Positions 10,610 to 19,979 of a stretch of 64,000 nucleotides of DNA are shown piece by piece. How positions within the stretch are numbered: position 1 is the stretch's first letter; the number at the start of each line of letters is the position of its first letter. Origin of the DNA: Blastocladiella emersonii ATCC 22665 (taxonomy: Eukaryota > Blastocladiomycota > Blastocladiomycetes > Blastocladiales > Blastocladiaceae); NCBI GenBank assembly GCA_025594325.1, contig JANHCV010000008.1, forward strand, positions 496,001 to 560,000, in the 5' to 3' direction. The notes under the pieces were generated by a model that was given only the letters and a program-made list of their open reading frames with translations, did not search any database and was not told the origin of the DNA. Made by a program: the position numbers and the translations under genes.

Positions 10610-10969
10610 TAATATATTGAGTTTTTTTGTCGATACCGAGCTTGAACGAAAACATGCCGAGCCGTTGCTCGATCGCGAAGATAACTGGGACTTAAAGCTT
10701 ATTAGGAAGTAGCGGGCAGGTTCGAGCGGCTGCAAGGACCTGGATCCAGTGTTGATATGCGCCAACAACTACGTGAACAGCCTCAGTGCACTCAAGGTAG
10801 CGCTACTCGTAGTACGTGTTGGGTATTGACCGGCCACGGATGAGATCGAGTCCGAAGAATACGCGACGCGTTGGCTATGCGCAGGTGATCGCCAGCTGCC
10901 CGACAGGCGTGACGTGCCCAGCTTGGTGTGGCGCACAGCTCAACCGCTTCCGCGCTCCCTCCGCCACAC
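10610..10969. other. Spacer between SRG copies 4 and 5
   Basis: A T-rich 3' flank directly follows the copy 4 stop (TAATAATATATTGAG then a T run), probably the 3' end signal. The remainder holds no supported gene and ends in the GC-rich promoter of copy 5. Confidence 0.4.
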
Positions 10970-11008
10970 ATGAATCGAATGGATAACTGCCGTAACTTAA
11001 TGCAATGA
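10970..11008 (+). promoter_or_regulatory. Start-site element of SRG copy 5, out of frame, with a uORF overlapping the start
   Basis: The conserved element is present (ATGAATCGAATGG...TTAATGCAATG) but is one base shorter than in copy 8. Its first ATG therefore opens a 12-codon upstream frame (MNRMDNCRNLMQ) whose TGA overlaps the main ATG at 11005 as ATGA. The element is conserved although it is not part of the main protein here. Confidence 0.65.
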
Positions 11009-12954
11009 GCTCCCCGCCGCCCTCGGAACCGTGTCCAGGACCATGCGAGCAGTCGTCCATCTTGGTCCGCCTGTGCGACCAGCGCATCAAGCTCATTCGG
11101 TCGGCTCTCTCGCACCGATTGTCTGATACGCCTTGGATTGGAACCGCGGCGTACAAAAACTCGACTCTTGCGATATCTGAGCTTGAGCAGGAGCTCTGTG
11201 CGGCTCAAGCAGCTGCGCAGGTTCCACTAGCAACCGACGACTTGGTAAGCGGAGATGAAGTTGCGCGTCATCCAGACCCTTTCCAGTCCTCGTCATCCGC
11301 ATCACTTTGCTCGCGTCGCTCGCCATCCCCGCGGAATTCTCGGTCGGCGTCAACATCCGTTACTCGTGGCCGCTCCCGCTCCCGCTCTCGCTCTCTATCG
11401 CGCTCTGCTGAGAGAGACCGCGATCGGCCATACTCGCGCTCCCGTTCACGCACCACAAAGCGAGGCCGGTCTCGATTGCGGTCTCGTTCGCGGTCGCACT
11501 CGCGCTCTGGAGGGCGATGAAAGACGCCGCATCGCTCTCCATCGCAATCACGCTCCAGCGCAGTGCGACGCAGCGCGAGATTGCGCACTTGCTCGCCGTC
11601 CCGCAGCTCGTACTCGCCCGCGCGACTCGCTGCTCCCAAGGAGCCCATGCCGTACAAAAAACTTCGACACATTGTTCGAGACAACACCAAATATCTTCGC
11701 GGAAAGAATTTAGAAACGCCCTCGGAGCTAAAATGGCTGCGCAGCTTTCTCAATCGGATACTGCGAGACGTTGGTTCTGGCAACCTTGCCAACGTCGCGC
11801 TCCTGTGCCGCCAGTGTCTAGAGCCGCAAGTGTACCACGCTCTGGCACTGGTCCTTGACCCAGATATGTCCGACGACGACGCTTGGGAGGCCATTGCTGA
11901 AGCGCTTGATCCGTCCCGCCGTCCCGCACGAGTCGCCGAGTGGCTTAACTTGTCTCGCGGCAGAGACGAGTCAGTCGCCGATTTTGCCCATCGCTTCAAG
12001 TTGTGCCTTGCCCGTGTCGGGTCCGCGCACTTTTATCGAACCCGGCTTGCAGTGCGGTTCACGTTCCTCGAAAAGGCTCTCGTTCATCCTGTTTCCAAGG
12101 AGACTTTGGATCGGCTCAACAACAGCACATCAAAACTTACTTCGCTGACTCCGCTGGTCGCCCAACTCCAACACCTCGAGACCAAACAGGTTACGCGCGG
12201 CCGTGATGCTCTCGCCAATGGTAAAGCGACTCCGGCTCGCGCGACAGCGATCCCGAGCGCATCGGCCGCTTCAGCTTCGCGGGCAGTCAAGAACGGACCG
12301 TCTCCAATCGTTGCAGCCAACTTGGGTTCACCTCCTCTTGACGCCCCGACTTCAGCTATCAACTCTGCGGCACCGCTTTCACTCGTTCCTGTGGTAGCAG
12401 CTGCAGATACACCCAAGCCTTCTACCAAGCCCATTCCAATCGTATGGGTGGACCCAGCTCCAACAGTCTTCAAGGACGAGGACCTGAGGCGTACTCTCCC
12501 GTCGCGCCCATCTCTCCGTTCGCGCTCACCGCCGCGCAACTCGCTTCCCGCACCGCTGGACCCGCCCGAGACCCCCAAGTCCTTCTCAGTCGCTTCCTTG
12601 ACAGACTCGGGTTGCGTGTTCTGCGAGTGTCTTGTCTTCCACGTTGATCGACGTGGCCCGCCACATATTCTCTCAAAGTGCAGGCGGGCGCGTAACACGG
12701 CCGCAGTTGTGTCGGCTATCAACCATGGCATCCGGGTCGCACGGCTTCGCCTCGTTCGTGCCGATCTCGATGCAGCGAACAACGGCGAGGTTGTGGCACG
12801 AATCCAGGCTCTCATTCAACGGCTCGAGGCGGTCGAGCAGACCAACAACGCGTTGCCGCCGGCCATAGGGTACCTCAAGGGATGCCTTGTGCTGGATCCT
12901 GAGGCGCGGAGTGGGCTCTGGCGCAAGATTAGTATGATGGCAAAGGTTGGGTAG
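11005..12954 (+). pseudogene. SRG family copy 5, single internal TGA in an otherwise open frame
   Basis: The frame from the ATG at 11005 is open to 12954 except for one TGA at 11518-11520. On both sides the same frame matches copy 8: the N-terminal box RIKLIRSALSHRLSDTPW and RS tract before it, and RS remnants, KNLETPSELKWLRSF, the capsid-like domain, C-X2-C-X13-H-X4-C (CVFCECLVFH...) and YLKGCLVLD after it. Without the TGA the product would have 649 residues. The stop falls in the RS tract, where copy 8 has a Leu codon. The options are a recent nonsense mutation, a strain polymorphism, readthrough, or internal initiation downstream (the next family-like frame starts near 11563). It is called a pseudogene provisionally. 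Confidence 0.6.
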
Positions 12955-13269
12955 AATAGATTGTTAATCACGACTCGGGCAGCCTAGAGACGTTGCGATC
13001 GGGATTGTTGACGGGGATCAACCTGTCGCTTTGCACAGGGTCGCGGAACACGCTGTTGAGTGACAAGATACGCCGTTCAGAACAGCTCTGCCATGATAGG
13101 CACGTTCAATGTAACGCACGCCGGCAACACTCACCCAAACTTGCTGGCCAAGAAAGCCCATACTCGGTTGGTTCCGCGGTCCAACGCGTCCCGCGACGTG
13201 TCCGGCGCCACACTTCGGATGAGCGACGCGTCCTTGCAAGTCAACTCCTCCCGCGCCAAACGAACCACC
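12955..13269. promoter_or_regulatory. Spacer and promoter region before SRG copy 6
   Basis: It contains two ACGCGT hexamers (13184-13189 and 13226-13231) and a CA-rich stretch directly before the start. It aligns with the copy 2 upstream region (CACTTCGGATGAGCGACGCGTCC versus the TTGGGATGAGCGTCGCGTCC type). No gene is seen; an open frame running back to 13060 is not family-like. Confidence 0.5.
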
Positions 13270-15564
13270 ATGAACGAAGCGAATGAAACTCCACCGCAAC
13301 TTGCTGCATCGTGCCTTATGAGCACCATGGGTGCTGTCGGTGACATTTCGGGTGGGCGGTCAATTTCTTCCATGTTCGCCTTGCTCGACCTGCGCATTCA
13401 GAACATCCGACTGGGCCTCTCGCACCGTTTCGGCGGCATTCCGGTACTTGATAACCCGATGCAAGTTTCCACACCTGGCTCATCGACGGGGCTAGAGACC
13501 CAGCTGGCCGTGTTGCTGGAAGCGGCGCAGCTTGCTGAATACCCCGCCAACGTCAGCGGCGTGCGGCCCGTGCCCGCGGAGCCTCACCAAAGCGAACGGG
13601 ACACCTTTATGTTGGACTCTTTGAGCAGCTCCCGACCAAATACGTTTTTTGAGGCCGATGATTGGTCCAGGCCTCTTTCGCACTCGCGTTCTAGGTCGAG
13701 TCCACCTTCTTGGACACGTCACTCGCCCGAGCTTCAGTCGACATCCCGCTCGCCATTTCGCTCGCATTTGCAATCTCTCTCACGATCCAGATCTCGTCCA
13801 CGCTCGCGGTCCAGGTCACGCTCAAACTCGCGTTCCCGCTCTCGTCCTCGGACAGGTCACCCGCGCGGACGTTTGTCCCCTCGCCGTTCGCGAACGTGTT
13901 TGCCCTCTGAAATGCATTTGACGACCGGATCCCGTTCACGCTCGCGCTCGCGTTCTCGGCCCCGGTTCTGCTCGTCAACACCTCCAAGATCTCGATCGCG
14001 GTCGCGACCACGGCCGCGCTCGGCCAGCCCTCGGCGCGATGCCAGACCGCGGTTTCGCTCACCCGCTCGCGACTATATCGTGCGATGCTCGGAAGAGGGT
14101 CCAATCTCCTATGCTTCACTTTGCTCGGCTGTCGAACGTTTCTCGTCTCAAATCTACGGCGTGAGCTTGGAGTCATCCAATGGCCTCGCCCGTTTCCGCA
14201 CCATGCTGGACCACGTTCTCAAAGTCACTGGGCCGGGCAACCTCGCCCGCGCCGCGCTTCTCTGCCGCTGCGACATGTCTCGGCGCGCGTATCATGCACT
14301 CGCTTTCGCCTTGGACAAGGACATGTCTGACTCGGCTGCGTGGGAGGCGATCACCGAAGCGCTTGATCCGGTGCGCCGTCCCACTCGGGTCGTCGAGTGG
14401 CTCGACCTTGCTCGCAGGGAAAATGAATCGGAATACGGCTTCATGCGTCAGTTCGACGCGTTCCTGACCCGAGAGGGTGTCGCATCCCGTGTTGCAACTC
14501 AACCAGCCTTGCGCATTGTTTTCATCGACAAAGTGCTGACTGGCAACGCTGTCGACCAGCGCGAGCGGCTTCAGCTCTACGACCTCGCCGTTAGGCGGAG
14601 TTCGCTCAACACGCTGGTTAAGGAAGTGCAACGGATTCTTGAGCGCAAACGACAAATCCCGCGCGACGTGTCGCCACCTGCACTGCCAGCGGAGCCCGCC
14701 TTAGCCGCCCCAGCAGGGATTGAGCCTGCTGCATCGACCGCCCAACCCGAACCGAAAACAATCGACCTGGCCGGACCTATTCCGATCGCTCTGGCAAGAC
14801 TGGAACCACTCGCATCTGTCGAGGGTGCTCCAAGCGCAGCTCCAGACTTGAGCAGGTCGACCAGTCGAACTGTGATTGCACCGCCGGATCAACGCACCGA
14901 GTTGCCCAACCGGCCGAGGACGAATGCTCTCAGCCGCTTGAGCGCGCCTGCTGTGCGGCTTCCAAATACTTCGAGCACCGATCGCTCAAGGCAAAAACTG
15001 CCGGCAGCTTTGTCGTCTTGGATTAGGCCGCTTCTGCGCGCAGCGTCTCCACGTCCTCTACCAGCCTCGAGGGATCCTGATGATTCTTGCAAAGCTCGCG
15101 CGCCAGATTCTAGTTGTGTCCGCGCTGGTTCCAAAGTCGCAAAACCGCCTTCTCCCTCTCGACCTCCGCCTACATCCAAGGCTTGGAAACCCATCGAGTG
15201 GACCAACCCGGCACCGGCACCCGCTCCTTCATCCTTTTGCGCCTTTTGCGAGAACCTCGGCTTCCCCGCCCCGCTGCCGCCGCACACGGTCTCTTCTTGC
15301 CAGCTGGCCCGCGACACGCGCCCGATCGTGGACACAATCAGTACCGCGATTTGCAGGGCGCGGCTCAACGTACGGCTCAACGTCGTTACAGACAGCGAGA
15401 TTGTGGCGCGGATCCGGGTGCTGGTCGAACAGCTTCGCACAAGTGACTTGCGCGAAACTGCATCGGCCGCGATCGCGTACCTCGAGGCGTGCTTGGTGCT
15501 GGACCGGTCGACCAGGAGAATTGTGTGGTGCGAGGTGTCTACGGCGGTGATCGCTCGAGAGTAA
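13270..15564 (+). CDS. SRG family copy 6, intact
   Basis: The protein has 764 residues from the element ATG (MNEANETPPQLAA). The N-terminal box RIQNIRLGLSHRF is at about residue 43. The RS tract is about 135-265. The capsid-like region starts SLESSNGLARFRTML (residue 299) and includes GPGNLARAALLCRCDMS, ALDPVRRPTRVVEWLDLARRENESEYGFMRQF and FIDKVL. A long Pro/Ala/Ser linker follows (about 470-650), then Cys657, Cys660, His672, Cys677 (X11 loop) and a C-terminal domain ending VWCEVSTAV. It is the sister of copy 2, sharing the shorter X11 loop, the same C-terminal signature and the same downstream flank. It lacks the TQLPP repeat of copy 2. Confidence 0.8.
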   Translation: MNEANETPPQLAASCLMSTMGAVGDISGGRSISSMFALLDLRIQNIRLGLSHRFGGIPVLDNPMQVSTPGSSTGLETQLAVLLEAAQLAEYPANVSGVRPVPAEPHQSERDTFMLDSLSSSRPNTFFEADDWSRPLSHSRSRSSPPSWTRHSPELQSTSRSPFRSHLQSLSRSRSRPRSRSRSRSNSRSRSRPRTGHPRGRLSPRRSRTCLPSEMHLTTGSRSRSRSRSRPRFCSSTPPRSRSRSRPRPRSASPRRDARPRFRSPARDYIVRCSEEGPISYASLCSAVERFSSQIYGVSLESSNGLARFRTMLDHVLKVTGPGNLARAALLCRCDMSRRAYHALAFALDKDMSDSAAWEAITEALDPVRRPTRVVEWLDLARRENESEYGFMRQFDAFLTREGVASRVATQPALRIVFIDKVLTGNAVDQRERLQLYDLAVRRSSLNTLVKEVQRILERKRQIPRDVSPPALPAEPALAAPAGIEPAASTAQPEPKTIDLAGPIPIALARLEPLASVEGAPSAAPDLSRSTSRTVIAPPDQRTELPNRPRTNALSRLSAPAVRLPNTSSTDRSRQKLPAALSSWIRPLLRAASPRPLPASRDPDDSCKARAPDSSCVRAGSKVAKPPSPSRPPPTSKAWKPIEWTNPAPAPAPSSFCAFCENLGFPAPLPPHTVSSCQLARDTRPIVDTISTAICRARLNVRLNVVTDSEIVARIRVLVEQLRTSDLRETASAAIAYLEACLVLDRSTRRIVWCEVSTAVIARE

Positions 15565-15716
15565 GAGGAAACATGTTACGCCCTGATCTGCGATGTCGGG
15601 AGCGGTGATACCCTTGGTGGCGTGGTCGCGTCGGTCATGGCAGGCTGACCGGCGTGATCACAAAAAGAGGTGCGGCGCGGACGTGACGGCCGCTTCTCCC
15701 CGCGCAATTCCACACC

Positions 15717-17389
15717 ATGTATGAAACGAATGAAAAACTCCAGCCACTTGATGCATTACGCTTCACGTGTCCAAATATGCAGTTGGCCGCTTCCGACGAC
15801 CCAAGGCACGAGGTCGACCTCCTGGTCCAAGCGTGCAACACGCGCCTTCACACCATTGTGCTCTACCTTTCAAACCGGCTTTCTGGCGTACCGTGGGTCA
15901 GCTCAGCGGCACTCTGGCCCACTTCTACTGCCCCGATCCGCGGGCTGGAATCTCGAGTTAGCTTGCTGAATCTTTGACGTGTGCGCGCGTGGGTGGCAGT
16001 GGATCGCGGGCTAGCTACGACGTCCGATCCGCTGAACTGAACGCAACGCCAGATCCTCTTGACGCAGCAGCGTCTGGTCCGAGTGCCCGAACCAAGTCAC
16101 CGGGCCCATCTCGAAGGACTTCGCGCACTTTATCGCGCTCTCGTTCCCCTAGGCGCCACATGTCTCGATCCCCTTCGCACTCTTTTCGGGCTTCTCGACC
16201 CAGGTCTCGCTCGCTTACGCGCACCCGGCACGGCTCACGATCGCCTTCGCGGCCAAGGTCGCGCTCCCGGGTACGCGGACGCCAAGGCGACACGTACGAG
16301 CTTGGTACTTCTCGTCGATCTGCCACCTCTCGTCAAATTTCGAGCAAGGGCCTGCGGCTTTATGTGCGCGACATTGCCCATTTCATCCGGCGCGAAGATC
16401 TGGAGACCCCCGGCGGGCTCGCGCAACTCCGCTTCTTCTTCAACAAGCACGTTCTCCCACGGACCGGACCGGGCACACTCGCGCGCGCCGCGCTGCTATG
16501 CCGCCGCTGTCTAGCCCCGCACGTGTTCGCTGCGCTCGCCCTGGTACTGGATCCGGGTATGCCCGACGAGACCGCGTGGAAAGCCATCACTTTGGCGCTC
16601 GATCCAGCGCGCCGATCCGAGCAGGTTTCCGAGTTCATTGCCATCGCGCGGGCAAAGGACGAGTCGGTCAACAATTTTGCGAGACGGTTCAAGCGATTCC
16701 TCTAGCATGTCGCGATGGACAGTCTCTTTGAATCGCGACCCGCGCTGCGCCTAGCGTTTGTAGACAAGGCAGCGACGCTTGACATCGGTTTGCTGGCGCT
16801 CGACCAGCTTCTGGATTGCGCACAGAAGCCCAGCACGCTCGGCACGCTGGCTGCTCTCATTCAGCGCGTCGAGCAGCTGCCCCTTGGTCGTCGCGAGCGA
16901 ACGGTTGCCGAGGAACCTCCCGTGCGCCTTGCTGCCCTGGTGAGTGCGCAACGCAGCCGTTCTCCAACGCTCGCGCGCACAACTCCACTTCCCGCAACAG
17001 TTCGTGAAGCAGCCACGGCACCACCGAGCCCGTCGGCTTCTTGCTCCTTTTGTCGTTGTCTCTTCATCACCCCCGGCCGGCACCTACCACCGCATAGCTT
17101 CGCTAACTGCAGGCGAGTGGGCGTCACGCCTCTGATTGTTTCTTCCGTCAACCACGCGGTCCGCGCGATCCGGTTGCGCGTCACTCAAGCCGATCTGGAT
17201 GCGGCATCAGACGGCGAAGTTGAGGCCCGCATTACCTCGCTCGCCGGTCGCCTCCGCGCGCTGCAAGCCACCAATAACGCGGTGCCGGAGGCGGTTGGAT
17301 ATCTTGACGCATGCCTTGTCCTCGATGCCAAGGAGATGCGGAGGGTCTGGAGCGCCATCTGTGATACTATTCTGGTCAGAAAGTTGTGA
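15717..17389 (+). pseudogene. SRG family copy 7, one frameshift and one TAG
   Basis: The ATG at 15717 begins MYETNEKLQPLDA with a modified N-terminal box (RLHTIVLYLSNRLSGVPW). The first frame stops at 15977. The continuation is in another frame from about 15970 (TCARVGG..., compare TCAEAGE in copy 4), so one base was gained or lost there. RS tract and capsid-like region follow (DLETPGGLAQLRFFF to ARRFKRFL). A TAG at 16703-16705 then stands where copy 4 has the Glu of RFLER, and the same frame resumes with SLFESRPALRLAFVDKAATLDIG. C-X2-C-X13-H-X4-C (CSFCRCLFITPGRH...) and the C-terminal domain are intact to 17389. Confidence 0.75.
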
Positions 17390-17656
17390 CAATACATTGG
17401 GTTTTTCTTGTTCGTACGGTTAGCATAGAGTTGACCTGACCGTGGAAGCATTGCCCCGTGCGGATGGTTTTGAGTGGTGAGCCATCTGTCTTCGTGACAT
17501 TTCGCCTTCGTGACATTTCGCCAAACCCAGGCAGGGCCACGCGTTGGTTTTATGCGGCTGATCGCGCGTGACTTCGAGTGGCGATGTAGTGGCGTCAATG
17601 TGGCGCAGTGAAACAACAGCTGCGAGTCGCCCCTATCTGCTCTCGCCTATTCCGCG

Positions 17657-19633
17657 ATGAAAACAAATGAAAATCTTTCGTTACTTCATGCAATGAGCTT
17701 GATATCACCTTCAGAAAACAGTCCCGAACTGTGCGAGCAGTCGTCCATCTTGTTCTGCTTGTGTGACGAACGCACCAAGCACATCCGGTCGGTGCTCTCG
17801 CACCGCCTGACTGATACACCGTGGATTGAAACCGCAGCGTATCACGACTCAATCCTTGCAATTTCTGGCCTCGAAAAACAACTCTACGCAATGCAGGCCG
17901 CTGCGCAGTTCCCCCTTGCATCCGACGACGTTGCAAGCGGGGACGGGCTGCACCGGCCGAACTCTTGCCCGGCCTTTTCGGCTGACTCAATCCGTTCACG
18001 TCGCTCGCCATCCCGCTCGCGCTCTCGATCGCGTCCAGTCGGCCGGAACCGTAGCGGCCCACACCCACGCTTACGCTCGCGCTCACGCTCCCCTACTGTC
18101 TCTCGTTCAAGAAGGCGACGCCGGACTCTTTCACGATCGCGCTCGCGCTCAGAAGAGCGACTCAGGTCACCGCCGCGCGCTCGATCGCAGCCACGCTCGA
18201 GCCCAGCGCGACGCGACGTGAGATCAGGCTCTCGCTCGCCGTCCCGCAGCTCACCCGCATTCACGCGACCTGCCGTTTCCAAGGGCCCCATGTCACACAC
18301 CGAACTTCGTCTCTACGTGCGGGATAAAACTAGGCGCCTATGAGGCATCGACTTGGAGACGCCCTCAGGGCTCGCATGGCTGCGCAGCTTTCTCGACCAG
18401 ATCCTGCGCGTCACTGGTCCCGGCAACCTTGCCCAGGTCGCGCTTCTGTGTCGTCAGCGTCTGGTCCCGCGAGTCTATCACGCGCTGGCACTAATTCTTG
18501 ACCCCGAAATGTCCGACGAGGTTGCGTGGGGAGCCATCACCGAGGCGCTGGATCCGGCTCGTCGCCCCGCTTGGGTCTCCGAATGGCTCGGCCTGACTCG
18601 CGGTAGGGACGAGTCGGCCCCCGCCTTCGCCGGCCGCTTTGAGCAATGTCTCGCCCGCGTCGGGTCCACCGATCTTTATCAAATTCGAGTCGCTGTGCGG
18701 TTCACGTTTATGGAAAAGGCTCTCATCCGTACTCTCAACGTTCGATTTATGGATCGGCTCTACGACCGTGCTGCACAGCTGACCTCGCCATCCGAGCTAG
18801 CTGCCTTTATTCAACAACTCGAAACCAAGCAGCTTTTGCGCGACAAGCGTAGCCTTGCCGATGATGAATCGGCGACGGTGTGCGCGCCGGCGAGTCCGAG
18901 CGGATCGGCCGCCCTGTTTCCAGCGGCGGCCATGGACGAAGCGGCCCAACTCGCGGCCACGACCACCGACTCACTTTCACCCGCCGTCCCAATTTCGGAC
19001 ACCAACTCGATGGCATTGGCTTCACCTGCACCGGCGGCATCATCCACAATCACGCCCGAGTTATTCAACAAGCCAGCTCCCATCACATGGGCGGACCCAG
19101 CTCCAACGGCGGCCGCAAAGGAGAAAGTTCCGACGCTTACCTTACCACCGCGCCCATCGCTTCGCTTGCGCCCACTACTGCCCGCGCACCCTCCTTCGCC
19201 GCGCGGTCCACCTCTACGCGACCCGCCACCACGCGATCCAGCTCCTGCGGCTCCCGCTGCGTGGCCCGTCGCATCAACAACCGATTCGGCATGCGCATTC
19301 TGCCGGTGTCTTGTCTACCACGTCGATCGGCTCCATGTCCCACACCTTCTCATTCAATGCAAGCGGGCGCTGAATACCGATGCGACTGTATCGGCCATCA
19401 ACCACGCCATTCGGGTCTCGCGGCTTCGCTTTGTACGGGCCGATATAGCCGCAGCGAACGACAGTGAGGTCATGGCGCGAATCCAAGCGCTAATTCAACG
19501 GTTCGAGGCGATCAAGCAAGTCAACAATGCGGTGCCGCCGGCCATCGGGTACCTCAAGGGGTGTCTCGTGCTGGGCCACGAGCTGCGGGGCCGGCTCTGG
19601 AGCTTGGTTTGTAAGACGGTGAAGCTCGGGTAG
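17657..19633 (+). pseudogene. SRG family copy 8, single internal TGA
   Basis: The frame is open from ATG 17657 (MKTNENLSLLHAM, element translated in frame) to 19633 except for TGA at 18341-18343. Before it are the N-terminal box RTKHIRSVLSHRLTDTPW and an RS tract. After it the same frame reads IDLETPSGLAWLRSFLDQ and continues through a complete capsid-like domain (GRDESAPAFAGRFEQCLARVG, FTFMEKAL), a Pro/Ala linker, C-X2-C-X13-H-X4-C (CAFCRCLVYH...) and YLKGCLVL. The stop replaces a position that is Arg in copies 4, 5 and 7. It could be a nonsense allele, or two products separated by the stop. Copy 5 is its sister and has a TGA elsewhere, so the two lesions are independent. Confidence 0.6.
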
Positions 19634-19979
19634 AATACATCGTTATCCATAATGGATTGCTTGTCCGCGTTGCGGTTCTCGCGAACCAAGGAAATATGAG
19701 CACCTGAGCAATGTAGCGCGGCGAGTTTGGCAAGTAGGGTGGCCGTGTTCGCGACGTCGACCAAGTTCAATGTGCGAGCGCCGACTGGGAAAGCGCATCA
19801 AGTGCATGTTGAGTTAGCCAACTAAAACGTATCGCGCCGATAGGGTCTCTCACCGAGACGCGTTGCTCATTCGCGCGCGCGTCAGCCGTCTGAAGCGTGA
19901 GTGATGTAATCGCGATCAAGGTGGCTCGTCGACCGACCCGCGACGACGATCAATTCTGTCTCTCCCTAGCTCTCCTGGC
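19634..19979. promoter_or_regulatory. Spacer and promoter region before SRG copy 9
   Basis: 346 bp with no supported gene. An ACGCGT hexamer is at 19858-19863, and a pyrimidine-rich stretch (TCTGTCTCTCCC) precedes the start element at 19980. Confidence 0.4.
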
